This document shows, one piece after another, positions 1 to 6,236 of a stretch of DNA of 8,012 bases. Source of the DNA: Sphingomonas paucimobilis (GTDB lineage Bacteria > Pseudomonadota > Alphaproteobacteria > Sphingomonadales > Sphingomonadaceae). Position 1 is the first letter of the stretch. The number at the start of each line of letters is the position of its first letter. Location of the stretch: the NCBI GenBank assembly GCA_945860425.1, contig CAMAQU010000068.1, positions 1 through 8,012 on the forward strand, given 5' to 3'. The notes below the pieces were generated by a model. It saw only the letters and a program-made list of their open reading frames with translations, was not told the DNA's origin and ran no database searches. Both the position numbers and the translations under genes were made by a program.

Positions 1-1
1 C

Positions 2-1051
2 GAGCGGCAGGCCGATGGATTCTATAAAGGCCCCGTTGCCGAACGCATTGTAGCCGACATGAAGGCCAATGGCGGCCTGATCACGATGGAGGATCTTGCC
101 GCCTATCGCGTGGTTGAGCGTCGGCCCTTACGCGGGACATATCGCGGGCTGGATATTGTGACAGCTCCGCCCGCAAGTGCCGGGGGGGCGACCTTGCTCA
201 ATATGCTCAACATCGTTGAGAATTTTGACCTGAAGGCGAGCGGGCTTGGCTCGGCGCAAAGCTTGCATCTGATGGCAGAGGCGATGAAACTGGGCTATGC
301 GGATCGTTATCGCTTTTTGGGTGATACGGACTTTGTGACGTCGCCAGTTCAGGGCTTTATTTCCAAAGCCTATGCCCAATCGCGGGCCAAGCAGATCAAT
401 GTCAAAAAGGCGAAATCAGCAAATAAACTGGGCAGCGGAGACCCTCTGAAATTTGAAAGCCCGTCGACAACCCATTATTCTATCGCGGATGCTGACGGCA
501 ATATCGTGTCCACCACATATACGCTGGGCGCTGATTTCGGCTCTGGCGTGATGATCGCGGGCACGGGCATATTGCTCAATAATCAGATGAATAACTTCTC
601 GCATGAAGCCGCCGCCAAGGCGCTTCGCGATGGTTTGCCGCCGCCGCCCAACGCGATGGCGCCGGGTAAGCGGATGTTGTCGACGATGATGCCAACCATG
701 GTGTTGAAGGATGGAAAGCCTTGGTTGGTGACCGGCACGCCCGGTGGCAGCACCATCATCGATACGGTGATGCAGGTCATCGTCAATGTCGTTGATTTCA
801 ATTTGAATGTTGAAGAAGCCACACATCAACCGCGGATTTTTCAAGACGCCAGTGACAATCTGCGGGTTGAGCCCAATTTCAATCCCGACACGGTGCACCT
901 TCTCAAGAAAATGGGCCACCCCATTACATCTGATGAGACGATGGGAAGCGCGCAATCCATCATGATTGGAAATGGCTATTTCTTAGGCGCGGCAGATCCC
1001 CGGAGGCCCGGGGCCTTGGCCGTTCCGGCCGAAGTTGGACAACCACATTGA
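2..1051 (+). CDS. ggt: Gamma-glutamyltransferase family Ntn hydrolase, C-terminal part (5' end outside window)
   Basis: Gamma-glutamyltransferases are made as precursors that self-cleave before a threonine, which then attacks gamma-glutamyl amides such as glutathione; they are usually periplasmic. The reading frame is open from base 2 (GFYKGPVAERI, typical of the family) and gives 349 residues. Seen: the self-cleavage motif PS|TTHYS with the nucleophile Thr codon at 467-469, YTLGADFGSG, GILLNNQMNNFS, KRMLSTM, the oxyanion GTPGGS, EATHQPR, and the C-terminal GSAQSIM and GAADPR. Compared with E. coli Ggt as I recall it, T391, T409, S462 and G483/G484 are kept. N411 is Gly (codon 527-529), D433 is Asn (codon 593-595), Y444 of the lid loop is Arg, and S463 is Thr. 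D433 binds the substrate alpha-amino group, so specificity may differ from true Ggt, for example acylase-like (inference). The family call is firm; the substrate is not. Confidence 0.93.
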   Translation, partial: ERQADGFYKGPVAERIVADMKANGGLITMEDLAAYRVVERRPLRGTYRGLDIVTAPPASAGGATLLNMLNIVENFDLKASGLGSAQSLHLMAEAMKLGYADRYRFLGDTDFVTSPVQGFISKAYAQSRAKQINVKKAKSANKLGSGDPLKFESPSTTHYSIADADGNIVSTTYTLGADFGSGVMIAGTGILLNNQMNNFSHEAAAKALRDGLPPPPNAMAPGKRMLSTMMPTMVLKDGKPWLVTGTPGGSTIIDTVMQVIVNVVDFNLNVEEATHQPRIFQDASDNLRVEPNFNPDTVHLLKKMGHPITSDETMGSAQSIMIGNGYFLGAADPRRPGALAVPAEVGQPH

Positions 1052-1071
1052 CCCAAAGGTTGAGATTTGGG
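1052..1071 (+). terminator. Weak hairpin just after the ggt stop codon
   Basis: CCCAAA (1052-1057) and TTTGGG (1066-1071) form a perfect 6-bp stem around an 8-base loop, immediately after the stop codon. No T-tract follows and half the stem is A-T, so it is at best a weak terminator or an mRNA 3'-end structure. Confidence 0.25.
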
Positions 1072-1095
1072 GCATTGATTCGGATGGTCATTAAT

Positions 1096-1112
1096 CGGCA
1101 GTTGGAATGCCA
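1096..1112. promoter_or_regulatory. Degenerate copy of the TGGCAT-N5-ATGCCA dyad (distal operator candidate)
   Basis: The sequence is CGGCAG-TTGGA-ATGCCA. The right half is exact and the left half matches 4 of 6 bases, with the same 5-base spacer as the two perfect copies. Its centre lies 104 bp from that of the perfect dyad at 1200-1216, close to ten helical turns, which would suit cooperative binding or looping (inference). Confidence 0.4.
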
Positions 1113-1199
1113 TAATATGAATCTGAGTGCCCCTAAATTCTTGGGGAAACCGGCTAATGTTTATTATTGATTCGGGTCATTGTCGGCGCAGACAAAATA

Positions 1200-1216
1200 T
1201 GGCATTCTTCATGCCA
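1200..1216. promoter_or_regulatory. Perfect 17-bp dyad TGGCAT-TCTTC-ATGCCA, operator candidate
   Basis: A 6-bp perfect inverted repeat with a 5-base spacer lies 26 bases before the start codon of the first dehalogenase. The same half-sites and spacer length recur at 6525-6541 with a different spacer sequence, as expected of a protein-bound operator rather than copied DNA. Two bases downstream is TAAAAT (1218-1223), so a dimeric regulator here would sit over the core promoter. An alternative is a -24/-12 (sigma-54) element: GG and GC are spaced by 10 bases, but the -12 part does not match TTGC well. Confidence 0.6.
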
Positions 1217-1217
1217 C

Positions 1218-1223
1218 TAAAAT
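1218..1223 (+). promoter_or_regulatory. Possible -10 box TAAAAT for the dehalogenase operon
   Basis: The hexamer matches 5 of 6 positions of TATAAT and directly follows the dyad at 1200-1216. Transcription would start near 1230, giving a very short leader before the ATG at 1243. No good -35 is present at 16-18 bases upstream, so this promoter may depend on an activator or may not be the main one. Confidence 0.3.
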
Positions 1224-1242
1224 CATTGCGAGAGAGAATTCG

Positions 1243-2139
1243 ATGAAAGTCTTGCGAACCCCAGATGCTGCCTTTTCCAAGATCAGCGACTTTCCTTTTG
1301 CTCCGAACTATCTTGAAATCGCCAATCCCGATGACGGCACGCCGTTGCGCATCCATTACATCGATGAGGGGCCCCGCGACGCTCCGATTGTGTTGATGAT
1401 GCATGGGGAGCCGAGCTGGTGCTATCTCTATCGCCACATGATTGGCCCGGTGGTCGCTGCTGGCTATCGCGTGATCGCGCCCGATCTCATCGGCTTTGGC
1501 AAATCCGACAAGCCGACCAAAAAGACTGATTATAGCTATGCCCGCCATGTCGGGTGGATGCGCCAATGGGTCGAAGCGCTTGATCTTACCAATATGCGAC
1601 TGGTCTGTCAGGATTGGGGATCGTTGATCGGCCTGCGCCTTGTCGCCGAAATGCCGGATCGGTTTTCTGGCGTCGTGCTGTCCAATGGCGGCCTGCCCGA
1701 TGGTGGTCCGGCCCCGCGCGCTTTTGCCATTTGGCGCGCCTTTGCAAAGTGGAGCCCAATTTTTCGGATTGGCAGGATCGTCAACATGGGGGCGCAAAGC
1801 GCGCTTAGTGCGGCTGAAATTGCGGCTTATGATGCACCCTTTCCGGACAGCCGTTATAAAGCTGGGGCGCGCGTTTTTCCAAGTTTCGTTCCGTTTGAGA
1901 ATAATGTCGCGGTTCCAGATCAGAAGCGTGCATGGACGGTGCTTGACCAATGGGATAAGCCATTCCTATGCTGCTTCAGCGACGGTGACCCTGTGTCGCG
2001 TGGCGGTGAAATGCGCTGGATTGGTCGCGTTCCCGGAACGGCTGGTCAGCCGCACCGGACGCTCAAAGGGGGGCATTTCATTCAGGAAAATGACCCGCAA
2101 GGCTTTGTGAAAGCAATTTTGGAGGTTGTGCCCAAATGA
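1243..2139 (+). CDS. dhmA: Haloalkane dehalogenase, HLD-I type, first of a tandem pair
   Basis: An alpha/beta hydrolase (298 aa) predicted to cleave carbon-halogen bonds hydrolytically, giving an alcohol and halide; it has no signal peptide and should be cytoplasmic. The residues match DhlA/DhmA-type enzymes: HGEP at 54-57 (Glu56 is used in DhlA), nucleophile Asp124 with halide-binding Trp125 in CQDWG, the second halide-binding Trp164 in the cap (FAIWRAF), probable acid Asp249 (SDGDP) and His278 in GGHFIQE. I chose the ATG at 1243 because the downstream paralogue starts with the same MKVLRTPD and because GAGAGA lies 7 bases upstream; an in-frame extension to 1180 is open but has no counterpart in the paralogue. 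The stop overlaps the next start in ATGA. First gene of the operon, behind the dyad at 1200-1216. The halogenated substrate is unknown. The symbol is given at family level. Confidence 0.9.
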   Translation: MKVLRTPDAAFSKISDFPFAPNYLEIANPDDGTPLRIHYIDEGPRDAPIVLMMHGEPSWCYLYRHMIGPVVAAGYRVIAPDLIGFGKSDKPTKKTDYSYARHVGWMRQWVEALDLTNMRLVCQDWGSLIGLRLVAEMPDRFSGVVLSNGGLPDGGPAPRAFAIWRAFAKWSPIFRIGRIVNMGAQSALSAAEIAAYDAPFPDSRYKAGARVFPSFVPFENNVAVPDQKRAWTVLDQWDKPFLCCFSDGDPVSRGGEMRWIGRVPGTAGQPHRTLKGGHFIQENDPQGFVKAILEVVPK

Positions 2140-3035
2140 AGGTTTTGAGAACACCCGATACCGCCTTTGCGGACATCCAAGGTTTTCTCTTTCCTCCGCA
2201 CTATCTCGAAATTGCTGATCCCGAAGACGGGACGCCCTTACGTATTCACTATGTCGCTGAAGGGCCGCGCGCTGCATCGCCGATCTTGTTAATGCATGGC
2301 GAGCCCACTTGGTCCTATCTCTACCGCAACTTCATTCCGCCGCTGGTTGCAAAGGGGCATCGGGTGGTTGCCCCCGACCTGATCGGCTTTGGCAAGTCGG
2401 ACAAGCCAGCCAGCCGAGATGATTATAGCTATGAGCGCCATGTTGCTTGGATGAGCGACTGGCTGACCCAGCTTGATCTGCGCAACATTACGCTGTTCTG
2501 CCAAGATTGGGGTGGGCTGATTGGCCTGCGCCTTGTTGCGGCCTTCCCAGATCGCTTTGCGCGACTGGTGATTTCAAACACCTTTTTGCCGGAAGGGGAG
2601 AGCATTGGGCCGGGGTTCGATGCGTGGCGCGCCTTTAGTCAGGCGACTCCCGAGTTTAAGACGGGCCGGATCGTTGATGGCGGATGCGCCCGTGATCTGA
2701 CCAGCGCAGAAATTGCGGCCTATAATGCCCCCTATCCGGATGAAAGCTATCAGTCCGGCGCGCGGCAATTCCCGCTCTTGGTGCCCATCACGCCAGAGCA
2801 CGCCTCAGTTGCCGAGAATAAGACCGCTTGGACGGTTCTGGAGGCCTTCACCAAGCCTGTGCTCACCTGCTTCGGCGATCAGGATAGGGTGCTGGGTCAT
2901 CTCGATACTGAGGTGCAACGGCGGATCCCCGGGGCCAAAGGCCAGCCGCATCGCCGGATCAATTCCAGCCATTTTTGTCAGGAAGATTGTGCCGATGAGC
3001 TTGTCACGCTGATCGACGCTTTTACGCGAGTTTAG
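2136..3035 (+). CDS. dhmA: Haloalkane dehalogenase, HLD-I type, second of a tandem pair
   Basis: A 299-aa alpha/beta hydrolase, about 54% identical to its upstream neighbour by my manual count and collinear with it apart from one residue. The complete HLD-I set is visible: HGEP 54-57, nucleophile Asp124 and Trp125 in CQDWGG, cap Trp164 in FDAWRAF, acid Asp250 in GDQDRVLG, and His279 in SSHFCQE. The acid segment resembles DhlA (DKLLG) more closely than the first copy does. The start overlaps the upstream stop (ATGA, 2136-2139), with GGAGG at 2121-2125 inside the upstream gene, so translation is probably coupled. The cap regions (about residues 145-190) and residues 215-232 differ most between the copies, which suggests divided substrate range. 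Being DhlA-like without a signal peptide, it should act in the cytoplasm. Confidence 0.91.
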   Translation: MKVLRTPDTAFADIQGFLFPPHYLEIADPEDGTPLRIHYVAEGPRAASPILLMHGEPTWSYLYRNFIPPLVAKGHRVVAPDLIGFGKSDKPASRDDYSYERHVAWMSDWLTQLDLRNITLFCQDWGGLIGLRLVAAFPDRFARLVISNTFLPEGESIGPGFDAWRAFSQATPEFKTGRIVDGGCARDLTSAEIAAYNAPYPDESYQSGARQFPLLVPITPEHASVAENKTAWTVLEAFTKPVLTCFGDQDRVLGHLDTEVQRRIPGAKGQPHRRINSSHFCQEDCADELVTLIDAFTRV

Positions 3036-3044
3036 GAGAAACCC

Positions 3045-3455
3045 ATGAACGTCACCAATCAAGTCCATCCCAGCGGCGAACAGGCCAAGTTGTTCTTCGG
3101 CGGCGAAGATGATGGGCCGATGTGCATGGTGAACCTGCTGAAGTTTAAGGACAAGGCGACCTATGCCGATGGTTCTGAACCTGATCTTTCTGGACGGGAC
3201 GCCTATCTGCGTTACGGTGCCGGGGTTCAAGCTTGTATCGGATCGGTCGGCGGCAAAGCGCGTTTCTCTGGCCAGGTTACCGACCTGATGATTGGTGAGG
3301 TAGAGGAGTTGTGGGACATGGTGGCGATTGTCGAATATCCTTCACGCGCGGCCATGCTGCAAATGCTACAATCCGCCGAATATCAGGCGATTACCAAACA
3401 TCGTGATGCGGGCCTTGCAGGGCAGTTGAATATCCGGACGAAGGCTGCCGGTTGA
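3045..3455 (+). CDS. DUF1330-like small alpha/beta-barrel protein
   Basis: A 136-aa soluble protein with the pattern of the DUF1330 (dimeric alpha-beta barrel) family: MCMVNLLKFK near residues 26-35, RDAYLRYG 51-58, GGKARFSGQV 69-78, then MVAIVEYPSRAAMLQML 92-108 and a short helix ending AEYQAITKHRDAGL. The function of the family is not well established; its fold is shared with small monooxygenases and dehydratase-like enzymes, so binding or conversion of a hydrophobic intermediate is possible but unproven. The AGGAG ribosome site (3034-3038) overlaps the stop of the second dehalogenase, and its own stop overlaps the sulfatase start (TGATG), placing it firmly in the operon. A related domain occurs in the membrane-anchored product of 5600-6232 in the facing operon. 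Confidence 0.8.
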   Translation: MNVTNQVHPSGEQAKLFFGGEDDGPMCMVNLLKFKDKATYADGSEPDLSGRDAYLRYGAGVQACIGSVGGKARFSGQVTDLMIGEVEELWDMVAIVEYPSRAAMLQMLQSAEYQAITKHRDAGLAGQLNIRTKAAG

Positions 3456-5122
3456 TGAAGCGCTGGCAAAAAAGAGCACTTGTCGCAACCGCGGGTGTCG
3501 CCGCCTTGGGGGCTGTCGGCTATCTTAAGCGGACAGAGTTGATCCTCGCTCTTGCCGAATATCGCGGCCAGATAGTGGTTGCACCCAATCAACCAATTGC
3601 TTGGCAGAAGGGGCCGGGTACCGCTGCTGTGTCCCCAGACAAGCGCCCGCCAAACATCGTCTTCATCTTGTTTGACGATCTGGGCATCAATGATCTCTCG
3701 ACCTTTGGTGGTGGGATTGCCGGGGGGCGGGTGCCGACGCCCAATATCGACCGTCTGGCAACAGACGGGGCCATCTTCACGCAATCCTATGCAGGCAATG
3801 CAACCTGCGCGCCCTCGCGCGCGCAGCTTTTGACCGGGCGCTATTCGACGCGCACGGGCTTTGAATATACGCCGACGCCCAATGGCATGCCGCGGGTCGT
3901 GGGGATGGTCTCTAGACAGATCCGGCCTGACCTTCCGCCTTCAGAATATCATCCAGAGGCCGCTGCAAATTCACCGCCCTATGAAGAGCAAGGCTTGCCA
4001 AGTTCTGAGGTCACGATTGCGGAAGTGCTTCAGAAACGGGGCTATCACACAGTTCATATCGGCAAATGGCACTTGGGAACGACCAAGCAATATAGCCCGA
4101 ACAATCAGGGGTTTGACGAAAGCCTGAATATGGAAGGCATGCTGCACCTTCCCGAAGACGATCCCAATGTCGTCAATGCCAAGGTGGATTTCGATCCAAT
4201 TGATCGTTTCCTCTGGGCGTCCGCCCATTTTGCCACCAGCTATAATGGCGGCGAGAAGTTCGCGCCCGGCGGCTATTTGGCCGATTATTGGACGGATCAG
4301 TCGTTGAAAGTGATTGAGGCCAATCGCAACCGGCCGTTCTTCCTCTATCTTGCCCATTGGGGTATCCACACGCCGCTGCAGGCAACCCGCGCAGACTATG
4401 ACGCGGTGGGCAATATTGGGTCGCATCGGTTGCGCGTTTACGCCGCTATGATCCGCTCGCTCGATCGCAGCGTTGGCAGGATCATGGCCAAGCTCAAAAA
4501 AGAGGGTCTGGACAAGAATACGCTGGTCGTGATTTCCAGCGACAATGGCGGGCCTGGCTATGTCGGACTTGATGGGCTGAATGCGCCCTATCGCGGCGGG
4601 AAGATCAATTTCTTCGAAGGGGGTATTCGCGTGCCACTCTTCGCGAATTGGCCCGCCCGGATTCCTGCGGGAACCCGAAGCGATTTGCCGGTTGGCCATG
4701 TTGATGTGATGCCAACTTTGGCCGCCGCCGGCGGAGCATCGCTGCCCGCTGGTGTCACGATTGACGGACGCAATTTGTTGCCGGCCATGACAGGGCAGGG
4801 CAGGGTTGATCGCGCTAATGCGCCCCTATTTTGGAATAGCGGCTATTATAAAGTGGTGCGGGCGGGCAATTGGAAGCTTCAGGTCAATGAAAAGCAGGGC
4901 AAGACCTGGTTGTTCAACCTCGCCACCGATCCCACCGAGAAAGTCAATCTCGCGTCCAAGAACAGGGTGAAGCTCACCGAGTTACAGGCGATCCTTGCGG
5001 CCCATCATCGTGGGCGAAAACCCCCACTCTATGCGAGCACAACTGACATGGCCATTATGGTCGACAAGACGTTGGCCGAGACATATAAACCCGGCGATGA
5101 GTTTATCTATTGGCCGAATTGA
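3455..5122 (+). CDS. Type I (formylglycine) sulfatase, membrane-anchored or exported
   Basis: A 555-aa S1-family sulfatase, predicted to hydrolyse a sulfate ester in the periplasm. A basic start (MKRWQKR) and hydrophobic residues 8-23 form a signal peptide or anchor, with no obvious cleavage site. Seen: metal-binding FDDLG (Asp74, Asp75), the sulfatase signature CAPSRAQLLTGR with Cys118 to be converted to formylglycine, GKWHLG (Lys204, His206), HWGIHTPL (His305), SSDNGG (Asp363, Asn364) and GGKINFFEGGIRVP (Lys383). The motifs fit arylsulfatase A-like enzymes, but aryl versus alkyl substrate cannot be read from them. A formylglycine-generating enzyme is required and is not in this window. The ATG at 3455 overlaps the preceding stop; a TTG one codon earlier also fits but is less likely. 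Last gene of the operon; only 25 bases separate it from the end of the facing operon, and I see no hairpin terminator between them. Confidence 0.93.
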   Translation: MKRWQKRALVATAGVAALGAVGYLKRTELILALAEYRGQIVVAPNQPIAWQKGPGTAAVSPDKRPPNIVFILFDDLGINDLSTFGGGIAGGRVPTPNIDRLATDGAIFTQSYAGNATCAPSRAQLLTGRYSTRTGFEYTPTPNGMPRVVGMVSRQIRPDLPPSEYHPEAAANSPPYEEQGLPSSEVTIAEVLQKRGYHTVHIGKWHLGTTKQYSPNNQGFDESLNMEGMLHLPEDDPNVVNAKVDFDPIDRFLWASAHFATSYNGGEKFAPGGYLADYWTDQSLKVIEANRNRPFFLYLAHWGIHTPLQATRADYDAVGNIGSHRLRVYAAMIRSLDRSVGRIMAKLKKEGLDKNTLVVISSDNGGPGYVGLDGLNAPYRGGKINFFEGGIRVPLFANWPARIPAGTRSDLPVGHVDVMPTLAAAGGASLPAGVTIDGRNLLPAMTGQGRVDRANAPLFWNSGYYKVVRAGNWKLQVNEKQGKTWLFNLATDPTEKVNLASKNRVKLTELQAILAAHHRGRKPPLYASTTDMAIMVDKTLAETYKPGDEFIYWPN

Positions 5123-5147
5123 GCCATATGTGTCGACCGCGAGGTAC

Positions 5148-5603
5148 TTAAAGCGGCGCTGCACTTTGGAATTTTCGCTCCCGCACTGACAGCCACAAAA
5201 ACACCAAAAGCAGCGGGACACAGATTAAGCTTGCATAATGTTCGGGCGGATGATGGCCGCTTATGGGAACGTGTTTCACCCAGGCAGACCAGCTGAGCAG
5301 CAGGCGCTCGATCAGGCTCACCAGAAGGAAGAGAGGAACCAGCGTGCGGTACCGCAGGGCGACGATCAAGGTGACGATGCCGTGCACAATTTGTGTGGCA
5401 CCCGCCCATGCGAACATGGCGAAAATCATCGTCGGATTATGGCTCAGGTCTAACCGCGCGATTGTGCCCGCGCCGCCATCGGGAAGGAAGGAATGGATCA
5501 TCCCGGGAATAATCCAGCCAATGGCGTAAAGGGTCAGGCCCCAAGCGGCATAGCGGGATCCGCGATATTGATTATTGGTGCTGCGCGGCAGGAAGATGGT
5601 CAT
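5148..5603 (-). CDS. Small four-helix integral membrane protein of unknown function
   Basis: A 151-aa hydrophobic protein with four likely membrane helices, at about residues 19-38, 57-81, 87-105 and 122-140, separated by short loops. The first loop holds the HSFLPDGGAGTIARLDLSHNP stretch, and a His-rich loop (GHHPPEHY, 116-123) precedes the last helix. A basic RERK lies after the final helix. I do not recognise a named family. Its ATG (5603-5601) overlaps the stop of the upstream membrane-anchored DUF1330-like gene in ATGA, and no strong ribosome site is visible, so it is probably made by coupled translation. It ends the minus-strand operon, tail to tail with the sulfatase. Partnership with the product of 5600-6232 in the membrane is the natural inference. 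Confidence 0.78.
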   Translation of the reverse strand: MTIFLPRSTNNQYRGSRYAAWGLTLYAIGWIIPGMIHSFLPDGGAGTIARLDLSHNPTMIFAMFAWAGATQIVHGIVTLIVALRYRTLVPLFLLVSLIERLLLSWSAWVKHVPISGHHPPEHYASLICVPLLLVFLWLSVRERKFQSAAPL

Positions 5604-6232
5604 CCAGCACAGCTCAACAACGCCAAATGCGCCAATGCCGCGATCAGGGCGAGTGCCAATGCAACCGTCACCCGCGGGCTGAGGTAGAAGGACACCACCC
5701 GTTGCGTCGGGAAGGAAAAGGTCGCTAGCGTACCAAGCAGCTTATCGGGGTGTCCCTCCATAAAGGCAGGGTCCATGACCAGATTCAACATGTCGCGACG
5801 GCTGCGGTACCGCATCAGGCCGAAGATCGTCCATTCGGGATCGGCCTCAGTGTTCCAGGCATCGACATAGCCGCCCACTTTGCGACCGACGATGCCCGGA
5901 TGGCCGCCATTGCGGAATAATACGGGCATGAAGCGCTTGGAATATCGCTTGAGCAGCTCAAAACCTTGAACCATTTGGCCCGTCTTTGGGTCTTCAACCT
6001 GCCCCATTTCTGCCTTGACCAGATTGAGCATCACGAATTCACGGCCATCATCGGCTTCTAGGAAAGCGCGCATAACGTCTGCGCTGTTCCCCGTTCCTTC
6101 AAAACGACCTGCCATTTGCGTCAGAAAGGCTTCAACCTCAGCAGGCTTTAGCGGGCCAGACCAATTATCATACCAGAGCCTGAATACCCCATAAGTCAGC
6201 AGAGCTGCGCCCCAGATGATCCAGCCAGACAT
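5600..6232 (-). CDS. Membrane-anchored DUF1330-like protein
   Basis: A 210-aa protein with a hydrophobic N-terminal helix (about residues 3-20), a soluble middle part, and a C-terminal helix (about 188-207). The middle part carries a pattern like DUF1330: EFVMLNLVKAE near 65-75, YSKRFMPVLFRNGGHPGIVGR about 97-117, WTIFGLMRYRSRRDMLNLVMDPAFMEGHPDK about 134-164. This parallels MCMVNLLKFK, the GG turn and VEYPSRAAMLQML of the small protein at 3045-3455. I chose the ATG at 6232 because GGGAG lies 9 bases upstream and because it falls 4 bases after the preceding stop; the open frame continues upstream only into the neighbouring gene. It overlaps the next gene by ATGA. The family match is by eye and moderate; the function is unknown. 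Confidence 0.78.
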   Translation of the reverse strand: MSGWIIWGAALLTYGVFRLWYDNWSGPLKPAEVEAFLTQMAGRFEGTGNSADVMRAFLEADDGREFVMLNLVKAEMGQVEDPKTGQMVQGFELLKRYSKRFMPVLFRNGGHPGIVGRKVGGYVDAWNTEADPEWTIFGLMRYRSRRDMLNLVMDPAFMEGHPDKLLGTLATFSFPTQRVVSFYLSPRVTVALALALIAALAHLALLSCAG

Positions 6233-6236
6233 TGTC

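Larger units (their letters stand above)
1052..1242 (+). promoter_or_regulatory. Control region upstream of the dehalogenase-sulfatase operon
   Basis: This 191-base gap is noticeably AT-richer than the flanking genes and holds no credible gene. It contains the weak hairpin at 1052-1071, a degenerate dyad at 1096-1112 and a perfect dyad at 1200-1216. A TAAAAT -10-like hexamer follows at 1218-1223. A purine-rich ribosome site, GAGAGA, lies at 1230-1235, 7 bases before the ATG at 1243. A further -10-like TATTAT is at 1162-1167, with only a poor -35 (TTGGGG, 1141-1146). No convincing -35 box is visible for either, so the exact promoter is uncertain. Confidence 0.6.

Noticed and set aside
416..955. 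Open frame of 179 codons on the minus strand opposite the gamma-glutamyltransferase
   Set aside because: It overlaps the conserved catalytic region of ggt and has low-complexity His/Arg-rich composition typical of a shadow frame.
1130..1146. CCCC-N9-GGGG as a terminator hairpin
   Set aside because: Only four base pairs, a mismatch next to the stem and no T-tract.
1180..1242. N-terminal extension of the first dehalogenase by 21 codons
   Set aside because: It would translate through the dyad and the -10-like site, and the paralogue starts exactly at MKVLRTPD.
1177..1950. Long open frame of 257 codons on the minus strand opposite the first dehalogenase
   Set aside because: It lies wholly against a clear enzyme gene with full catalytic motifs; its product is rich in Arg, His and Ile with no recognisable domain, and a comparable antisense frame opens opposite the paralogue only in short pieces.
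3882..3892. GGCATGCC inside the sulfatase gene as a further operator copy
   Set aside because: The half-sites are directly joined without the 5-base spacer and the sequence is explained by the codons of the coding region.
3971..4699. Open frame of 242 codons on the minus strand opposite the sulfatase
   Set aside because: It is the mirror of the conserved sulfatase core, has no family likeness or good ribosome site, and stop-free antisense frames are common in GC-rich genes.
5123..5147. Bidirectional terminator between the convergent operons
   Set aside because: Only 25 bases are present, with no inverted repeat or T-run strong enough to support one.
5238..5529. Plus-strand frames inside the minus-strand membrane protein gene
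   Set aside because: The minus-strand product has clean alternating hydrophobic helices and an ATGA overlap with its neighbour; the plus-strand products are charged with no pattern.
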